Positions 35,113 to 43,593 of a stretch of 55,793 nucleotides of DNA are shown here, piece by piece; the stretch's first letter is position 1, and each line of letters opens with the position of its first letter. The notes beneath the pieces are model-generated. The model did no database searches, was not told where the DNA came from, and was given only the letters and a program-made list of their open reading frames with translations. The stretch comes from Aliterella atlantica CENA595. Its GTDB lineage: Bacteria > Cyanobacteriota > Cyanobacteriia > Cyanobacteriales > Chroococcidiopsidaceae. A program made the translations under genes and the position numbers. The stretch spans positions 1-55,793 of the forward strand of contig NZ_JYON01000034.1 of assembly GCF_000952155.1 (NCBI RefSeq), given 5' to 3'.

Positions 35113-36081
35113 ATGACATCAGAACATATCAAGTTAAGTCAGCCTACTACCAGCGAAACCTTAAAGCTGTATGACCTTCATCTGTCATCATCAAAATTTC
35201 ATACAATACCAGATTTTACTGGATTGACAGAAAAAGTGCCTGCAAATATTCAGGCAACTTGGTACAACCTCACTCAAACAATAGAGCAGAAACTTATACC
35301 TGGATTTATGGGGCTAAACTTGCCTGCAGATCTAGCGGCTGAACTCCTTGAACGCATAGAGATAGCTGGTGGACGTGGATTAGTTATACCAAATACCTAT
35401 CGTCAGCCCAAAGTTACTAAGGAGATGGCTTATCCCATAGCTGAACAGGAAATTGTTTCTAAACAAGCGTTACTATTCCCCAACTACAACTTTGAACCTA
35501 CTAAACTTTTCCGTGAAGATATAATGTGGTGGGACTTCAGAGCGCTGTCTCCAGAATTAAGCGAGGTTAGTCATATTCCTGGTGGTGTTATCGCGCGTGT
35601 CGATAAACTCGACGGTCATATATGGACAGCAGCAGAACAAGTCTATTTGTATGCTGAGGAAGAGTATTACCTTGAAAGCTCGACTACTCTTGAGCCAATG
35701 GAAGCTTTAAAACTGGCAGCAACGCAATTTGGGCTAGAGTGGAGTACAGACCACAAGCACAATAATATACCTTGCTTAAAAGCAGCGGCATTAGTTATAG
35801 GTGCGACTGTAGTTAAAAGCCCTTCCCAAACTTTCATTCAGAAAAAATACGGGTTTCGCCCTACTGTCCGTATGTGGTTTCGGTTGAATCGATACAAGAA
35901 AGGGTATGAGGCAGCAGAACCATTGATGATGCAAGTAGTAGCATTAGTATTGCAACACGACCCAGGAGACGCTGTATTGTTATTTGATGAAGGCAACCTT
36001 AGTGTATTACTCCAGCGAATTTCAGGACAACTCAATATTGATGCCAAATTAAGTAGTTGGATTGGATCTGAACTGAGCTAA
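35113..36081 (+). CDS. Candidate immunity protein (SitI3-like C-terminus)
   Basis: I start at the ATG at 35113, preceded by GAGGTG; the frame is open further upstream inside the previous gene. The 322-aa cytoplasmic protein ends in a domain (about 225-320) with KYGFRPTVRMWFRL and DPGDAVLLFDEGNLSVLL. From memory this resembles the SitI3-type immunity family of Myxococcus, at low confidence. The position 10 bp after a secreted peptidase, inside the same transposon, is what an immunity gene would show. The N-terminal half is not recognised. No signal peptide is present. Confidence 0.55.
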   Translation: MTSEHIKLSQPTTSETLKLYDLHLSSSKFHTIPDFTGLTEKVPANIQATWYNLTQTIEQKLIPGFMGLNLPADLAAELLERIEIAGGRGLVIPNTYRQPKVTKEMAYPIAEQEIVSKQALLFPNYNFEPTKLFREDIMWWDFRALSPELSEVSHIPGGVIARVDKLDGHIWTAAEQVYLYAEEEYYLESSTTLEPMEALKLAATQFGLEWSTDHKHNNIPCLKAAALVIGATVVKSPSQTFIQKKYGFRPTVRMWFRLNRYKKGYEAAEPLMMQVVALVLQHDPGDAVLLFDEGNLSVLLQRISGQLNIDAKLSSWIGSELS

Positions 36082-36357
36082 GTATTTTCAACGTAGAATG
36101 CATCATAAAGTGGTATCCTCCAGTAGTAGAGGAGTATCCGAAAATCAAGCAGTTCTTCGAGCTTCTAGGCTATATGCGTCTACTAACTAGCGATTACATC
36201 CAGCGATAGCGACTGCCAGAACCATAGCAAAGTGAAGAAAAGAATTTACTACGTTCGCTGGTTTAGGTAAACAGAGCGTAAATGTCTGCAACTTGATAAA
36301 TTGACCCTGGCATCTTTGTTTGGCTAGTCTTTGAGTAATAGCTTTAGTTACACGCTG

Positions 36358-36391
36358 CCCAAGGGTACAACTAACCCTTGGGTTTTGCTTT
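36358..36391 (+). terminator. Intrinsic terminator of the transposon cargo
   Basis: CCCAAGGGT (36358-36366) pairs perfectly with ACCCTTGGG (36374-36382) and is followed by TTTTGCTTT. It lies 275 bp after the candidate immunity gene and inside the element's right end, so it would end cargo transcription before the target gene. Confidence 0.75.
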
Positions 36392-37250
36392 GAAAGTAAA
36401 AAAATGCGATTTATAAAATAAGGATCAGATACCTAAGCACATCTGCTTCAAATTTCTAAACTCGTATAGGCACCAAGTTATAAGTATTTCGTATAGTAAG
36501 CAGGTTTTGAGCAGCTTGCTCAAATGGTGCAAGATGTCAGGTAATGACCGCTACTTGCGGGAAGCTATGTTTGGCGGCGAGTTTGGAGCATTTAGAAGTC
36601 GGGGAGTACACTTTTTCAATGAAGATAACCTGGTATATCAAGAACTGGCAGTAATTCTGGAAATTAGAAGACAGAAAAAGGCTTTACGCCGAGGTCGTCA
36701 ATACTTACGCCAAATTTCTGGAGATGGAGAAAACTTCGATTTTCCAGAAATGATTGGGGGGCAACTTCGCTCAGTTGTGCCTTGGTCGCGGATTCTTAGT
36801 GACAAGGAGATACTTTTAGCCATCAATACAGACTACAATCAGCCTAGAACAGCCTGGGTAACTATTGATGATGCTTTGCACATCTCTGGAGAGATCCTCA
36901 CCTGTATCTACTCTACCGAGCGGGAGCAGTTAGGTAAACAAATACCAGTTGAAGCTAAAAAAGGCAAAGCTGTTCAACTTACTGTGCCAGGGGCAGGCTT
37001 CGTTATTTACGAGTAACCTTCATTTGTCACTTTCGGAAGATTAAAATCTAGAACCTTTTGTGAATAAGCATTTTGGCAAAGTTGACATAAATGAATTCAT
37101 TTGTTGTGAAATTAAGCTTAAAAGCCTTACATTGCAAGCTTGTTCAAGTCTCGGTTTATTTTGTGTTTACCCAGAGTGACTAATGAGGGGTATGACGAAC
37201 GATAGAATCAGAGTTCCAAGTGTAACAATTTGCTGTTATTGTCCATTAGA

Positions 37251-37460
37251 ATTTTTCTCCAGCAATAAATCGACAATATCGTCCTGAAACACCAACTTCT
37301 GCACTATGTTGGTAACAGTTACCCTAGTGCTAGCATCCTCGTCAAGTAGTGCGAGCAATTCTACCCGTACTTGTAAGCGATTCTTCGACGTTGAGCTTAG
37401 GATTGCTGCTGCACTGGTTCTATTTCTGCCTTTAACTAGGCAATGCGCTTTTTGAGGTTT
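37251..37460 (-). pseudogene. Degenerate copy of the small coiled-coil protein
   Basis: On the minus strand, one frame reads VELLALLDEDASTRVTVTNI followed by VQKLVFQDD, matching REFLALIDGDPGTKVTITDI and VQKLVFEDE of the protein at 39771-40049. The front part is in another frame (RRIAYKYG), so the gene is broken. It shows that this gene was once present in a third copy. Confidence 0.6.
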
Positions 37461-37570
37461 TGAAACTCATAACACTTCTTTATTTAGCTAAAACACATAT
37501 AGTTAGAGCATAGGCAAGCTTATCTTAGTGTCATTCTGCTATACAGTACTTCTGCATAAGGAATTGATCC

Positions 37571-37763
37571 ATGAGTTTCAAAACAATTGTTTTCTATGGT
37601 TCTTACCGTCGTGATCGCCAGGGTATCAAAGCTGCCTACTTCATATTTGAGCAACTCCAGCAGAGAAATCATGAAGTGATTTTTGCGGATGCCAAAGAGT
37701 ATAGCTTTGGGATTCTCGATCGTATGTATAAAAAATCTGACGGGGTGACAACCGAGGTAAAAG
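37571..37763 (+). pseudogene. Truncated NADPH-dependent FMN reductase
   Basis: About 60 codons (MSFKTIVFYGSYRRDRQGIK at the start, then LLQQRNHEV-like and FGILDRMYK segments) are the N-terminal third of a flavodoxin-fold FMN reductase: the phosphate-binding loop GSYRRDRQ is intact. The frame then enters the IS4-type element and stops. The remainder is not found on the far side of the element, so part of the gene was deleted. Confidence 0.7.
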
Positions 37764-38980
37764 CTGTCTGTAATGGGACTTGAGGCGATTTGTGGTAAAA
37801 AAAGATCGGTCTGATTTCGACAACAAGACCGACAAAGCAAAAATGTTACCAGAATTATATCGCAGTCATCTCAAAAATCAACTAAACACACGATTGCTAC
37901 TAACCATAGAAGTTTTAGTATGGCTAATTCAAGTTCATAAACAAGTCAAAATTGAAAGGTTAGCGGCGCATTTTCCTCTGCCAATCAAATTTGAAAGCCG
38001 TCGCCGTCACATTCAAAGGTTTTTGCAATTGCCTCAATTGAGTGTTGTACTGCTTTGGTTTCCTATCATCAGCGCAATAATTCAAGCAAAAATTAAATTA
38101 GGTCAGCGAGTTTACTTAGCCATTGATAGAACTCAATGGCAAGACAAAAACTTGTTCGTAGTAGCAGTGATTATAGAGAAGCGAGCAATTCCAATTTATT
38201 GGCAGTTTTTAGCAAAGCAAGGTGCTAGCAATTTAGCAGAACAAAAAGCAATCTTGCATCCAGTAATTCGACTGCTGCAGGGCTATCAAATTGTCGTATT
38301 AGCAGAAGCGAGAATTTCATAGCGTTAAATTAGCCCAATGGCTGTGTGGAAAGCAAGTTTACTTTGTCTTACGGCAAAAGAAAGACACTCTGGTTCAGCA
38401 AAAAAGTCAAGATTATCAAGAGCTAATAAAGTTAGAGCTAGTGCCTGGAACGAGCCAATTTTTGACCGATATTAAGGTAACTAAAGAGCAAGGATTTGCA
38501 AAGAGCAAATCTTGCCGCTTACTGGAAACGAAAATATCGCCAAAAGAGAGAAAAAGAGCCTTGGTATTTGTTGACTAACTTAGGAAATTTAGCTGAAGCA
38601 TTAACAGCGTACAAAAAGCGGGCTGGGATTGAAGCAATGTTTAAGGATTGTAAAACTGGAGGCTATAATCTGGCAGGCTCTCACGCTTCAATTGAGCGAC
38701 TAACTCGGTTAGTATTATTGATAGCGTTAGCTTATACTTGGGCAACTTTAAAAGGCAGAGCTATTAAATCAACTGGGCAACAAATCTACATTAGTCGCCT
38801 ACGAAAAGTTCAGCAAATCCTTACTAAAAATAGTAGCTTTTGGATTGGTTTGTATGGTGGTGTCTGGATAATAGGAATGGAGTTTTTATCCCAGTGGAGC
38901 CAGAAATTAATGAGTATGGCTCCGAACAAACTGCCGTTCTTTCAACGGGGTTTGAGAGCTATGAGCCTGATTCAGTCAGC
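37764..38980 (+). mobile_element. IS4-type element, degenerate
   Basis: Possible termini are GCTGTCTGTAATGGGACT (from about 37763) and the inverted GCTGACTGAATCAGGCTC (38963-38980), which agree in their first 12 positions with one gap. No target duplication is seen, and the flanking genes (FMN reductase and GlxA-like) are both cut. The end positions are approximate. Confidence 0.5.
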
Positions 38981-38987
38981 GTTCTAG
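37843..38987 (+). pseudogene. Frameshifted IS4-family transposase
   Basis: Three successive frames encode one transposase. The first (to 38322) carries LAIDRTQWQDKNLFVVAVII with the first catalytic Asp. A shift near 38315 (LAEA-REFHS) leads to a second frame through about 38490 (LCGKQVYFVLRQKKD). A second shift leads to the third frame with ANLAAYWKRKYRQ and RAGIEAMFKDCKTGGYNL, which has the final Glu. Two shifts mean no full protein; the element is dead unless helped in trans. Confidence 0.75.
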
Positions 38988-38995
38988 CTATGTCG

Positions 38996-39622
38996 TCACC
39001 CCTTCAGGCCGTTGCGTCGTAAATAGATTACTAAGTGGCGAGCTACTTCAGCCGCCAGCCGAGCGCCATGCTGTTGTTCAACTAACGATAGTGCCATGTC
39101 GATTCCAGAGGCAATCCCAGCGCTAGTGACAATACCGCGATCTCTAACATATAAGACACCATCTACAACCTGCGCCATCGGGTAGCGCTGCTGGAGAGCA
39201 TCAACGACAAACCAGTGTGTGGTGCAGCGCCGACCATCGAGTAAACCTACCTCTCCTAAAACTAACGCTCCAGAACAGATAGAGGCAATGCAGATGCCCC
39301 TGTTATGAGCATCAGTTAGCCAATCACAAGTAGCTACATCTAATAGCGGTTGGCTCAGTTGCTCCAACGTCACACCAGGTACGAGGATTAGATCGTCAGC
39401 CGACAGAAATAGTAGAACCTCAAGCCCTCCGAGAAATAGTCCCTGTGCCGAGCGCACTCCACTAATGTTGCCGCAGAAATGCAAACAGTAGGGTGCGCCC
39501 AAGGAGGCAGCTATACTAAAGACTTGTGCGGGTCCAGCTAGGTCTAACAGTTCGACTGCCTCTAACAGCAAGAAGACGACCTGCTGTTTGACTATGCTAG
39601 CGGTAGAAAGTTGAGCGGTCAT
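38996..39622 (-). CDS. GlxA/DJ-1-type regulator lacking its HTH domain
   Basis: The 208-aa protein matches the N-terminal DJ-1/PfpI-like domain of GlxA-type AraC regulators: VFLLLEAVELLDLAGPAQVF, ICIASICSGALVLGEVGLLD with the nucleophile-elbow Cys, RCTTHW and TSAGIASGIDMALSLVE. Relatives continue for another 110 residues with an AraC-type DNA-binding domain. Here the gene stops right after HLVIYLRRNG, where the IS4-type element begins. It is therefore probably a truncated, non-regulating fragment, though the remaining domain could still fold. Confidence 0.7.
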   Translation of the reverse strand: MTAQLSTASIVKQQVVFLLLEAVELLDLAGPAQVFSIAASLGAPYCLHFCGNISGVRSAQGLFLGGLEVLLFLSADDLILVPGVTLEQLSQPLLDVATCDWLTDAHNRGICIASICSGALVLGEVGLLDGRRCTTHWFVVDALQQRYPMAQVVDGVLYVRDRGIVTSAGIASGIDMALSLVEQQHGARLAAEVARHLVIYLRRNGLKG

Positions 39623-39770
39623 AGCTTGAGTTCAGTTAGTTCATGCCACTATATTAAACGGCTAAATGCTTTGACTCTAGGGTAATAACGGTCAACTAGC
39701 GGACGCATCTAGCCAAAATATTGACCGCTACTTCTGGGATAAAGCCATTGATTTCAAGACTACTATTCTC

Positions 39771-40049
39771 CTAGTGCAGTGACTTAAACCTCACCTGAAT
39801 AAGCTTGCCCACCAATGAGGCATCTGTCTCAGAAATAGTATTCCCCTCCTCATCTTCAAACACTAGCTTCTGCACTATGTCAGTAATAGTTACTTTAGTG
39901 CCAGGATCGCCATCAATTAGAGCAAGGAATTCTCGTCCAAATTTGTAAGTGATTCTCTGACGTTGAGCCTCATGTTGCCGCCGCATCGCTCTTAGTTCTG
40001 CCTCCAATTGGGCTATGCGCTTCTTGCAAGCTTGAGTACAATCACTCAT
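39771..40049 (-). CDS. 92-aa coiled-coil protein
   Basis: I start at the ATG at 40049, preceded by GGAGGG. The N-terminus (MSDCTQACKKRIAQLEAELR) is a charged coiled-coil; the second half (REFLALIDGDPGTKVTITDI and VQKLVFEDEEG) forms a beta-rich module. Fragments of the same gene occur at 37251-37460 and 43525-43593, the latter directly after the module-B replication gene. It is therefore a normal downstream partner of that gene. Function unknown; it might be a replication accessory protein. Confidence 0.6.
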   Translation of the reverse strand: MSDCTQACKKRIAQLEAELRAMRRQHEAQRQRITYKFGREFLALIDGDPGTKVTITDIVQKLVFEDEEGNTISETDASLVGKLIQVRFKSLH

Positions 40050-40067
40050 AGGGTCCCTCCTTGAGCA

Positions 40068-40625
40068 ATGCACTCAACCTCAGACCAAGACAAAGAACGC
40101 AACTGGCTCCACAGCTTAGAGACACCACCGACGAAATGCACCAGGATGTCTCCCTCGTGGGAATGTGAATACTCCATTAAGCGGCGTTTAACAGCTTCAT
40201 CTGCCCATTCCTTCCAGCCGCAGCCAGGTTTGGTCAGCGATGGCTTTTGCCCAGACTTAACGGCATGGATGAATAAACCTATCCCTGGTCTATTTTTCCA
40301 ATTCGCGATCGCCTACCCAAAATACTCCAAAGCATCAGGCACTTTGTTTGGATAGCGGTCGAGTGCAGAAACAAGGATAGTATTAAGTCGCAGGTTATCT
40401 ACCGATTCGTTAGTCAAAGCCGACAGCTTGGTTAGTAATTGAGTACGGCAGGTGATTCCAATGCTGGCTCGTGTACTGTGGCTTCATCTGTGAGATCGTA
40501 GTGGATTGAGAAGACTGGTTCGCTGGGGCAGGTTGATGTAAGTAATTAGCCTGTTGGGTAGCTATCGGTAGGTCGGAAGCAAGCGGGTCAGGCTTAAGCG
40601 TAGGGGATTCTTTGCAAAGCTTCTA
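40068..40625 (-). pseudogene. C-terminal remnant of a replication-type gene
   Basis: The minus strand encodes PGIGLFIHAVKSGQKPSLTK, GWKEWADEAVKRRLMEYSHS and HFVGGVSKLWSQLRSLSW, nearly identical to the C-terminus of the protein at 43590-44765. An in-frame TAG at 40313-40315 (EYFG then stop) breaks it, and homology with the module-B gene fades out near 40625. The N-terminal winged helix is missing. It precedes the 92-aa gene as the intact gene would. Confidence 0.75.
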
Positions 40626-40781
40626 CTAGAGAGCAAGTGTTAGCCCCAGCATAGAAGAGGAAAGAAGTTTCTTGTTGACTATACGAATTTAGAAAAAACT
40701 AAACTTAGCAAAGAGTTGGTCAGTCAGCTTAAATTTTAAGTGATGAACTAAAATTGTGGTAGTCGAACACTCGCATGGAAA
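40626..40781. other. Short gap without a gene
   Basis: About 155 bp between the remnant and the LysR gene; nothing identifiable. It probably contains the left border of the LysR/SDR/SnoaL island. Confidence 0.4.
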
Positions 40782-41699
40782 TCAAATTTGTTTGCATAAC
40801 ATTTGCAGAGTTTGGCGCAACCAGCAGCTTGCAGAGTCTTTGTCAGTCAATTTACTCCACAGCATTGAGACTGTCCACTGTTGGATCTCGACTGGAAGCT
40901 CAAAGACTTCAATTTCATTAAGTTTAGAAGAATAATTTGTTATTCGAGAAGGCAGGGAAGTGATTAGCTCGGTTGAGGCAACGATCGACGGCAAAACTAA
41001 CATATGCGGAACGGTTAGTAAAACGCGACGCTGTAAGCTATGGGATGCTAAAGCAAAATCGACTTCACCTGTGGTATCTCGTCGAATTGTAGTTAGTGCA
41101 TGAGGGAGGTTTGCAAATAGTTCCAAGGAGATGGGCTTTTGCACTATCTGGGGATGATTTTTGCGAGCAATGCCCACAAAATGCTCTTGAAATAGAGGAG
41201 TACAAATCGTTTGTCGAGGTGGATTTGGAAAAACACCAAGCGCTAAATCGATTGCTCCTGTCTCCAACAAATCACCTACAGTGTCTTTCTCAAAGCCGAT
41301 CGTTCTAAAGTTCAAGTTCGGTGCGACTTCGCAGCAGTGGGAAATCAACTTTGGCAGCACTACAAAACTCGTGTAATCGGTACTACCGAGCGCAAAGTCT
41401 CGCCGCTCGGATGCCGGATCGAAGTCTTGACTAGATTGGATTGTGTGCCGAATTTGATGCAGTGCGGTGAAAATACCAGGTGCGATCGCCATTGCTTTAG
41501 TAGTCGGTTGCATTTCTCGACCCACTCGAATAAACAAATCATCGTTAAATAAAATTCTTAAGCGTCCCAAAGCTGCACTCATGGCAGGTTGACCTAAATA
41601 TAGGCGTTGAGCCGCTACCGTCACACTTCGTTCTTGAAATAGCGATTCAAAGGCAACCAACAAATTTAAGTCAAGTGCTGCTAAATCAATTGATTTCAT
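40782..41699 (-). CDS. LysR-family transcriptional regulator
   Basis: The 305-aa protein has the LysR helix-turn-helix at residues 8-66 (LNLLVAFESLFQERSVTVAA, then QPAMSAALGRLR) and a periplasmic-binding-like effector domain from about 95. Length and layout are standard. It is divergent from a short-chain dehydrogenase gene across an 81-bp spacer, the classical arrangement in which the regulator controls the divergent operon and itself. The effector is unknown. Confidence 0.9.
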   Translation of the reverse strand: MKSIDLAALDLNLLVAFESLFQERSVTVAAQRLYLGQPAMSAALGRLRILFNDDLFIRVGREMQPTTKAMAIAPGIFTALHQIRHTIQSSQDFDPASERRDFALGSTDYTSFVVLPKLISHCCEVAPNLNFRTIGFEKDTVGDLLETGAIDLALGVFPNPPRQTICTPLFQEHFVGIARKNHPQIVQKPISLELFANLPHALTTIRRDTTGEVDFALASHSLQRRVLLTVPHMLVLPSIVASTELITSLPSRITNYSSKLNEIEVFELPVEIQQWTVSMLWSKLTDKDSASCWLRQTLQMLCKQI

Positions 41700-41716
41700 T
41701 GATAACTACTATCTTT

Positions 41717-41734
41717 ATAATCGATTTGATTAAT
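41717..41734. promoter_or_regulatory. Candidate LysR box between the divergent genes
   Basis: TAATC (41718-41722) and GATTA (41728-41732) form an inverted repeat around GATTT, the ATC-N-GAT pattern of LysR sites. It is the only such palindrome in the 81-bp divergent spacer. Confidence 0.55.
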
Positions 41735-41780
41735 GTATATGATTTTGATACGGTGAACTCAAGATTGAATAATAAATATC

Positions 41781-42530
41781 ATGACAAAGCAATCTAGAGT
41801 CGCGGTAATCACGGGAAGTAATCGGGGTTTGGGCTATGCGATCGCCAAAAAACTAGGTCAAACTCAAGGAATACAGGTTATTGTGACAAGTCGCGGTGAA
41901 GTAGAAGGTCGCGTAGCTCAAGAAAAACTAGCTCAAGAAGGCGTGAGTGCTGACTACCATAGCCTAGATGTCACCAATGAAGAAAGCGTGCAAGCATTTA
42001 CAGCATGGTTGAAGCAAATGTATGGCAAAGTTGACATTTTGATCAACAATGCTGGAGTCAATCCAACAAGGCAGATCGAAGAATCTAGTGTATTGACCGT
42101 AAAACTTGAGACTATGCTCTCAACCTTTGCTACGAATGCTCTGGCTGTCGCCCGCATTTCTCAAGCATTAATTGGGTTGATGAAAGAGCAAAACTATGGA
42201 CGCATCGTGAATATTTCAACGGAGATGGCATCGCTTACCGCTACACCAAATGACAATTATCCCCTTGCTCCATCCTACCGATTGTCTAAGCTTGGACTGA
42301 ATGGAGTGACAGTAATTCTGGCAAAGGAGCTACAAGAAACTAATATTTTAGTGAATGCCTACTCACCTGGTTGGATGCAAACTGATATGGGTGGCGAAAA
42401 TGCGCCATTCACCCCTGAAGAGGGTGCTGAAACTGCGGTATATCTTGCTACCTTGCCAGAGGGCGGAGCGCAAGGTAAATTCTTCGCTGAAATGCGGAAG
42501 TCTGGCGGAGCGATCGAACTAAATTGGTAG
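41781..42530 (+). CDS. Short-chain dehydrogenase/reductase (classical SDR)
   Basis: The 249-aa protein has the full SDR set: TGSNRGLGYAIA cofactor loop, DILINNAGVNP, catalytic Ser in RIVNISTEMASL, and YRLSK (the YxxxK pair), then NAYSPGWMQTDMGG. An NADP(H) preference is suggested by the basic residue in TSRGEV. The substrate cannot be told; such genes under LysR control often reduce quinones or carbonyl compounds. Two SnoaL-like genes follow in the same direction. Confidence 0.9.
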   Translation: MTKQSRVAVITGSNRGLGYAIAKKLGQTQGIQVIVTSRGEVEGRVAQEKLAQEGVSADYHSLDVTNEESVQAFTAWLKQMYGKVDILINNAGVNPTRQIEESSVLTVKLETMLSTFATNALAVARISQALIGLMKEQNYGRIVNISTEMASLTATPNDNYPLAPSYRLSKLGLNGVTVILAKELQETNILVNAYSPGWMQTDMGGENAPFTPEEGAETAVYLATLPEGGAQGKFFAEMRKSGGAIELNW

Positions 42531-42587
42531 TCATATAAAGATATTCAGCCACGACGAATCATTAATTAAATTGAGTTAGCGTGAACT

Positions 42588-42995
42588 ATGAATAGCGTAA
42601 TGATTGAAACTATCCGCAATTTTAGTAAACGTTGGAATGAAATGAGCGCAACTAAAAATCTATCTGGAATGGTTGCGCTCTATGCCACTGATACCTTGTG
42701 GCTTCCGCCTAATGATGCTCGTTCCATCGGCACTATTGCTGTTAGAGAAACCTACGAACGACTTTTTCAAGCTCAAAATATAAGCCTCGTTCATACAACC
42801 GATAACATCATGGTTAGTAAGTTAGGTGATATGGCAACCGAAATCGGTGCTTACGAATTAAGCATGGATACTCCGCAGGGAGAGTTCAAAGATAAAGGCA
42901 AATACTTTTTTCTGCTAATTAAGGTTGACGGTGAATGGAAAATCGCCGCCGATATGTTCAACAGTGACAAGCCAGTTTTGGAACAAAGGAGCTAA
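42588..42995 (+). CDS. SnoaL/DUF4440-like protein, NTF2 fold
   Basis: The 135-aa protein begins MNSVMIETIRNFSKRWNEMS and has a cone-shaped NTF2-fold signature: MVALYATDTLWLPPN, IGTIAVRETYERLF, and a final GKYFFLLIKVDGEWKIAADM strand pair. Proteins of this group are small isomerases, cyclases or ligand-binding proteins. It is 57 bp after the SDR gene and 5 bp before another SnoaL-like gene, so the three probably share a pathway. Confidence 0.8.
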   Translation: MNSVMIETIRNFSKRWNEMSATKNLSGMVALYATDTLWLPPNDARSIGTIAVRETYERLFQAQNISLVHTTDNIMVSKLGDMATEIGAYELSMDTPQGEFKDKGKYFFLLIKVDGEWKIAADMFNSDKPVLEQRS

Positions 42996-43000
42996 TACAA

Positions 43001-43468
43001 ATGCAAAATGATAACATTACCATTGCCCGCCGCTTCGTTGAAGGCGTACTTGGTGGTCACAACCCCGCCGCTTTTGACGAGATCGTAGACGAGAATATAA
43101 GGATTTCTACGGGGCTAAAGCCAAATGGATTCATTGACGGTAAACAAGAGTATCGAAGCATATTAACGAAGTTCGGTTCAGCCTTCACAAACGGTCGTCT
43201 TACGATTACTGACATCTTTGCATCTGCCGATGGCGAACGCGTAGTAGTCATGTTTGATGCTTACGCCACTCATACTGGAGAAATGTTTGGCGTGTCGCCC
43301 ACTGGAATTGAAGTACCTATGATTGAAACTCATATTATGCGCTTTCGTAATGGTAAGCTAATCGAGAACATTGTTGGCGGCAATAATCCGCTCGGTTTCG
43401 AGATGCTATTGGCAGACGCGATCCGACCGCTAGTGCTACCAGATGTGTACAGCACACCCAAGCCATAG
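43001..43468 (+). CDS. SnoaL-like polyketide-cyclase-type protein
   Basis: The 155-aa protein has the SnoaL pattern: ARRFVEGVLGGHNPAAFDEI, a central FDAYATHTGEMFGVSPTGIE, and IETHIMRFRNGKLIENIVGG near the end. The THTGEMFG...P segment is typical of the ester-cyclase group. The last gene of the LysR-controlled island. Confidence 0.85.
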   Translation: MQNDNITIARRFVEGVLGGHNPAAFDEIVDENIRISTGLKPNGFIDGKQEYRSILTKFGSAFTNGRLTITDIFASADGERVVVMFDAYATHTGEMFGVSPTGIEVPMIETHIMRFRNGKLIENIVGGNNPLGFEMLLADAIRPLVLPDVYSTPKP

Positions 43469-43524
43469 CTCCTTCTGAGTTCTCAGTTCTAGGCTAAAGG
43501 ATACTTAATTGCACGAGGAAAGAG

Positions 43525-43593
43525 CTAAACATCCCTTAGTTCTGCTTCCAGTTCGGCAATACGCTCTTTAAGAGCTTGGGGACAATCGCTCAT
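43525..43593 (-). pseudogene. 22-codon fragment of the coiled-coil gene
   Basis: The frame reads MSDCPQALKERIAELEAELR then DV and a stop, matching the first 20 residues of the 92-aa protein at 39771-40049. It starts 4 nt into the end of the replication-type gene, as the intact partner would. The gene was cut at this point by the arrival or rearrangement of the LysR/SDR island. Confidence 0.6.

Larger units (their letters stand above)
32076..36539. mobile_element. 4.46-kb transposon with toxin/immunity-like cargo
   Basis: The element is bounded by the 6-bp duplication GGTAAT (32070-32075 and 36540-36545). Its ends share the inverted core ATCTTGCACCA (32081-32091, and inverted at 36525-36535), set 5 and 4 bp from the tips. 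The transposase lies at the left end, with its stop inside the terminal repeat. No matching end is found between the transposase and the cargo, so the secreted papain-like protein and its neighbour are inside the mobile unit. The empty site rebuilds an amylase reading frame, which confirms the boundaries. Confidence 0.85.
30660..37016 (+). pseudogene. GH13 alpha-amylase-family gene, split by a transposon
   Basis: The front part (30660-32075, 472 codons) and back part (36546-37016) join exactly in frame when the 4.46-kb element and one GGTAAT copy are removed, giving 628 aa. The front part has the GH13 set: DIILNHAG, GFRIDAVKH (nucleophile Asp314), FLVGEIS (acid/base Glu348) and DDHDQV (Asp421). 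The back part completes the barrel and supplies the C-terminal beta domain. An intact enzyme would act on alpha-glucans. As it stands the protein lacks its last 157 residues and ends with nine foreign residues. GGAGAACAG precedes the ATG. Confidence 0.85.

Noticed and set aside
41096..41552. Open frames on the plus strand opposite the LysR gene
   Set aside because: They are shadows of the LysR coding region, without ribosome sites and with atypical composition.
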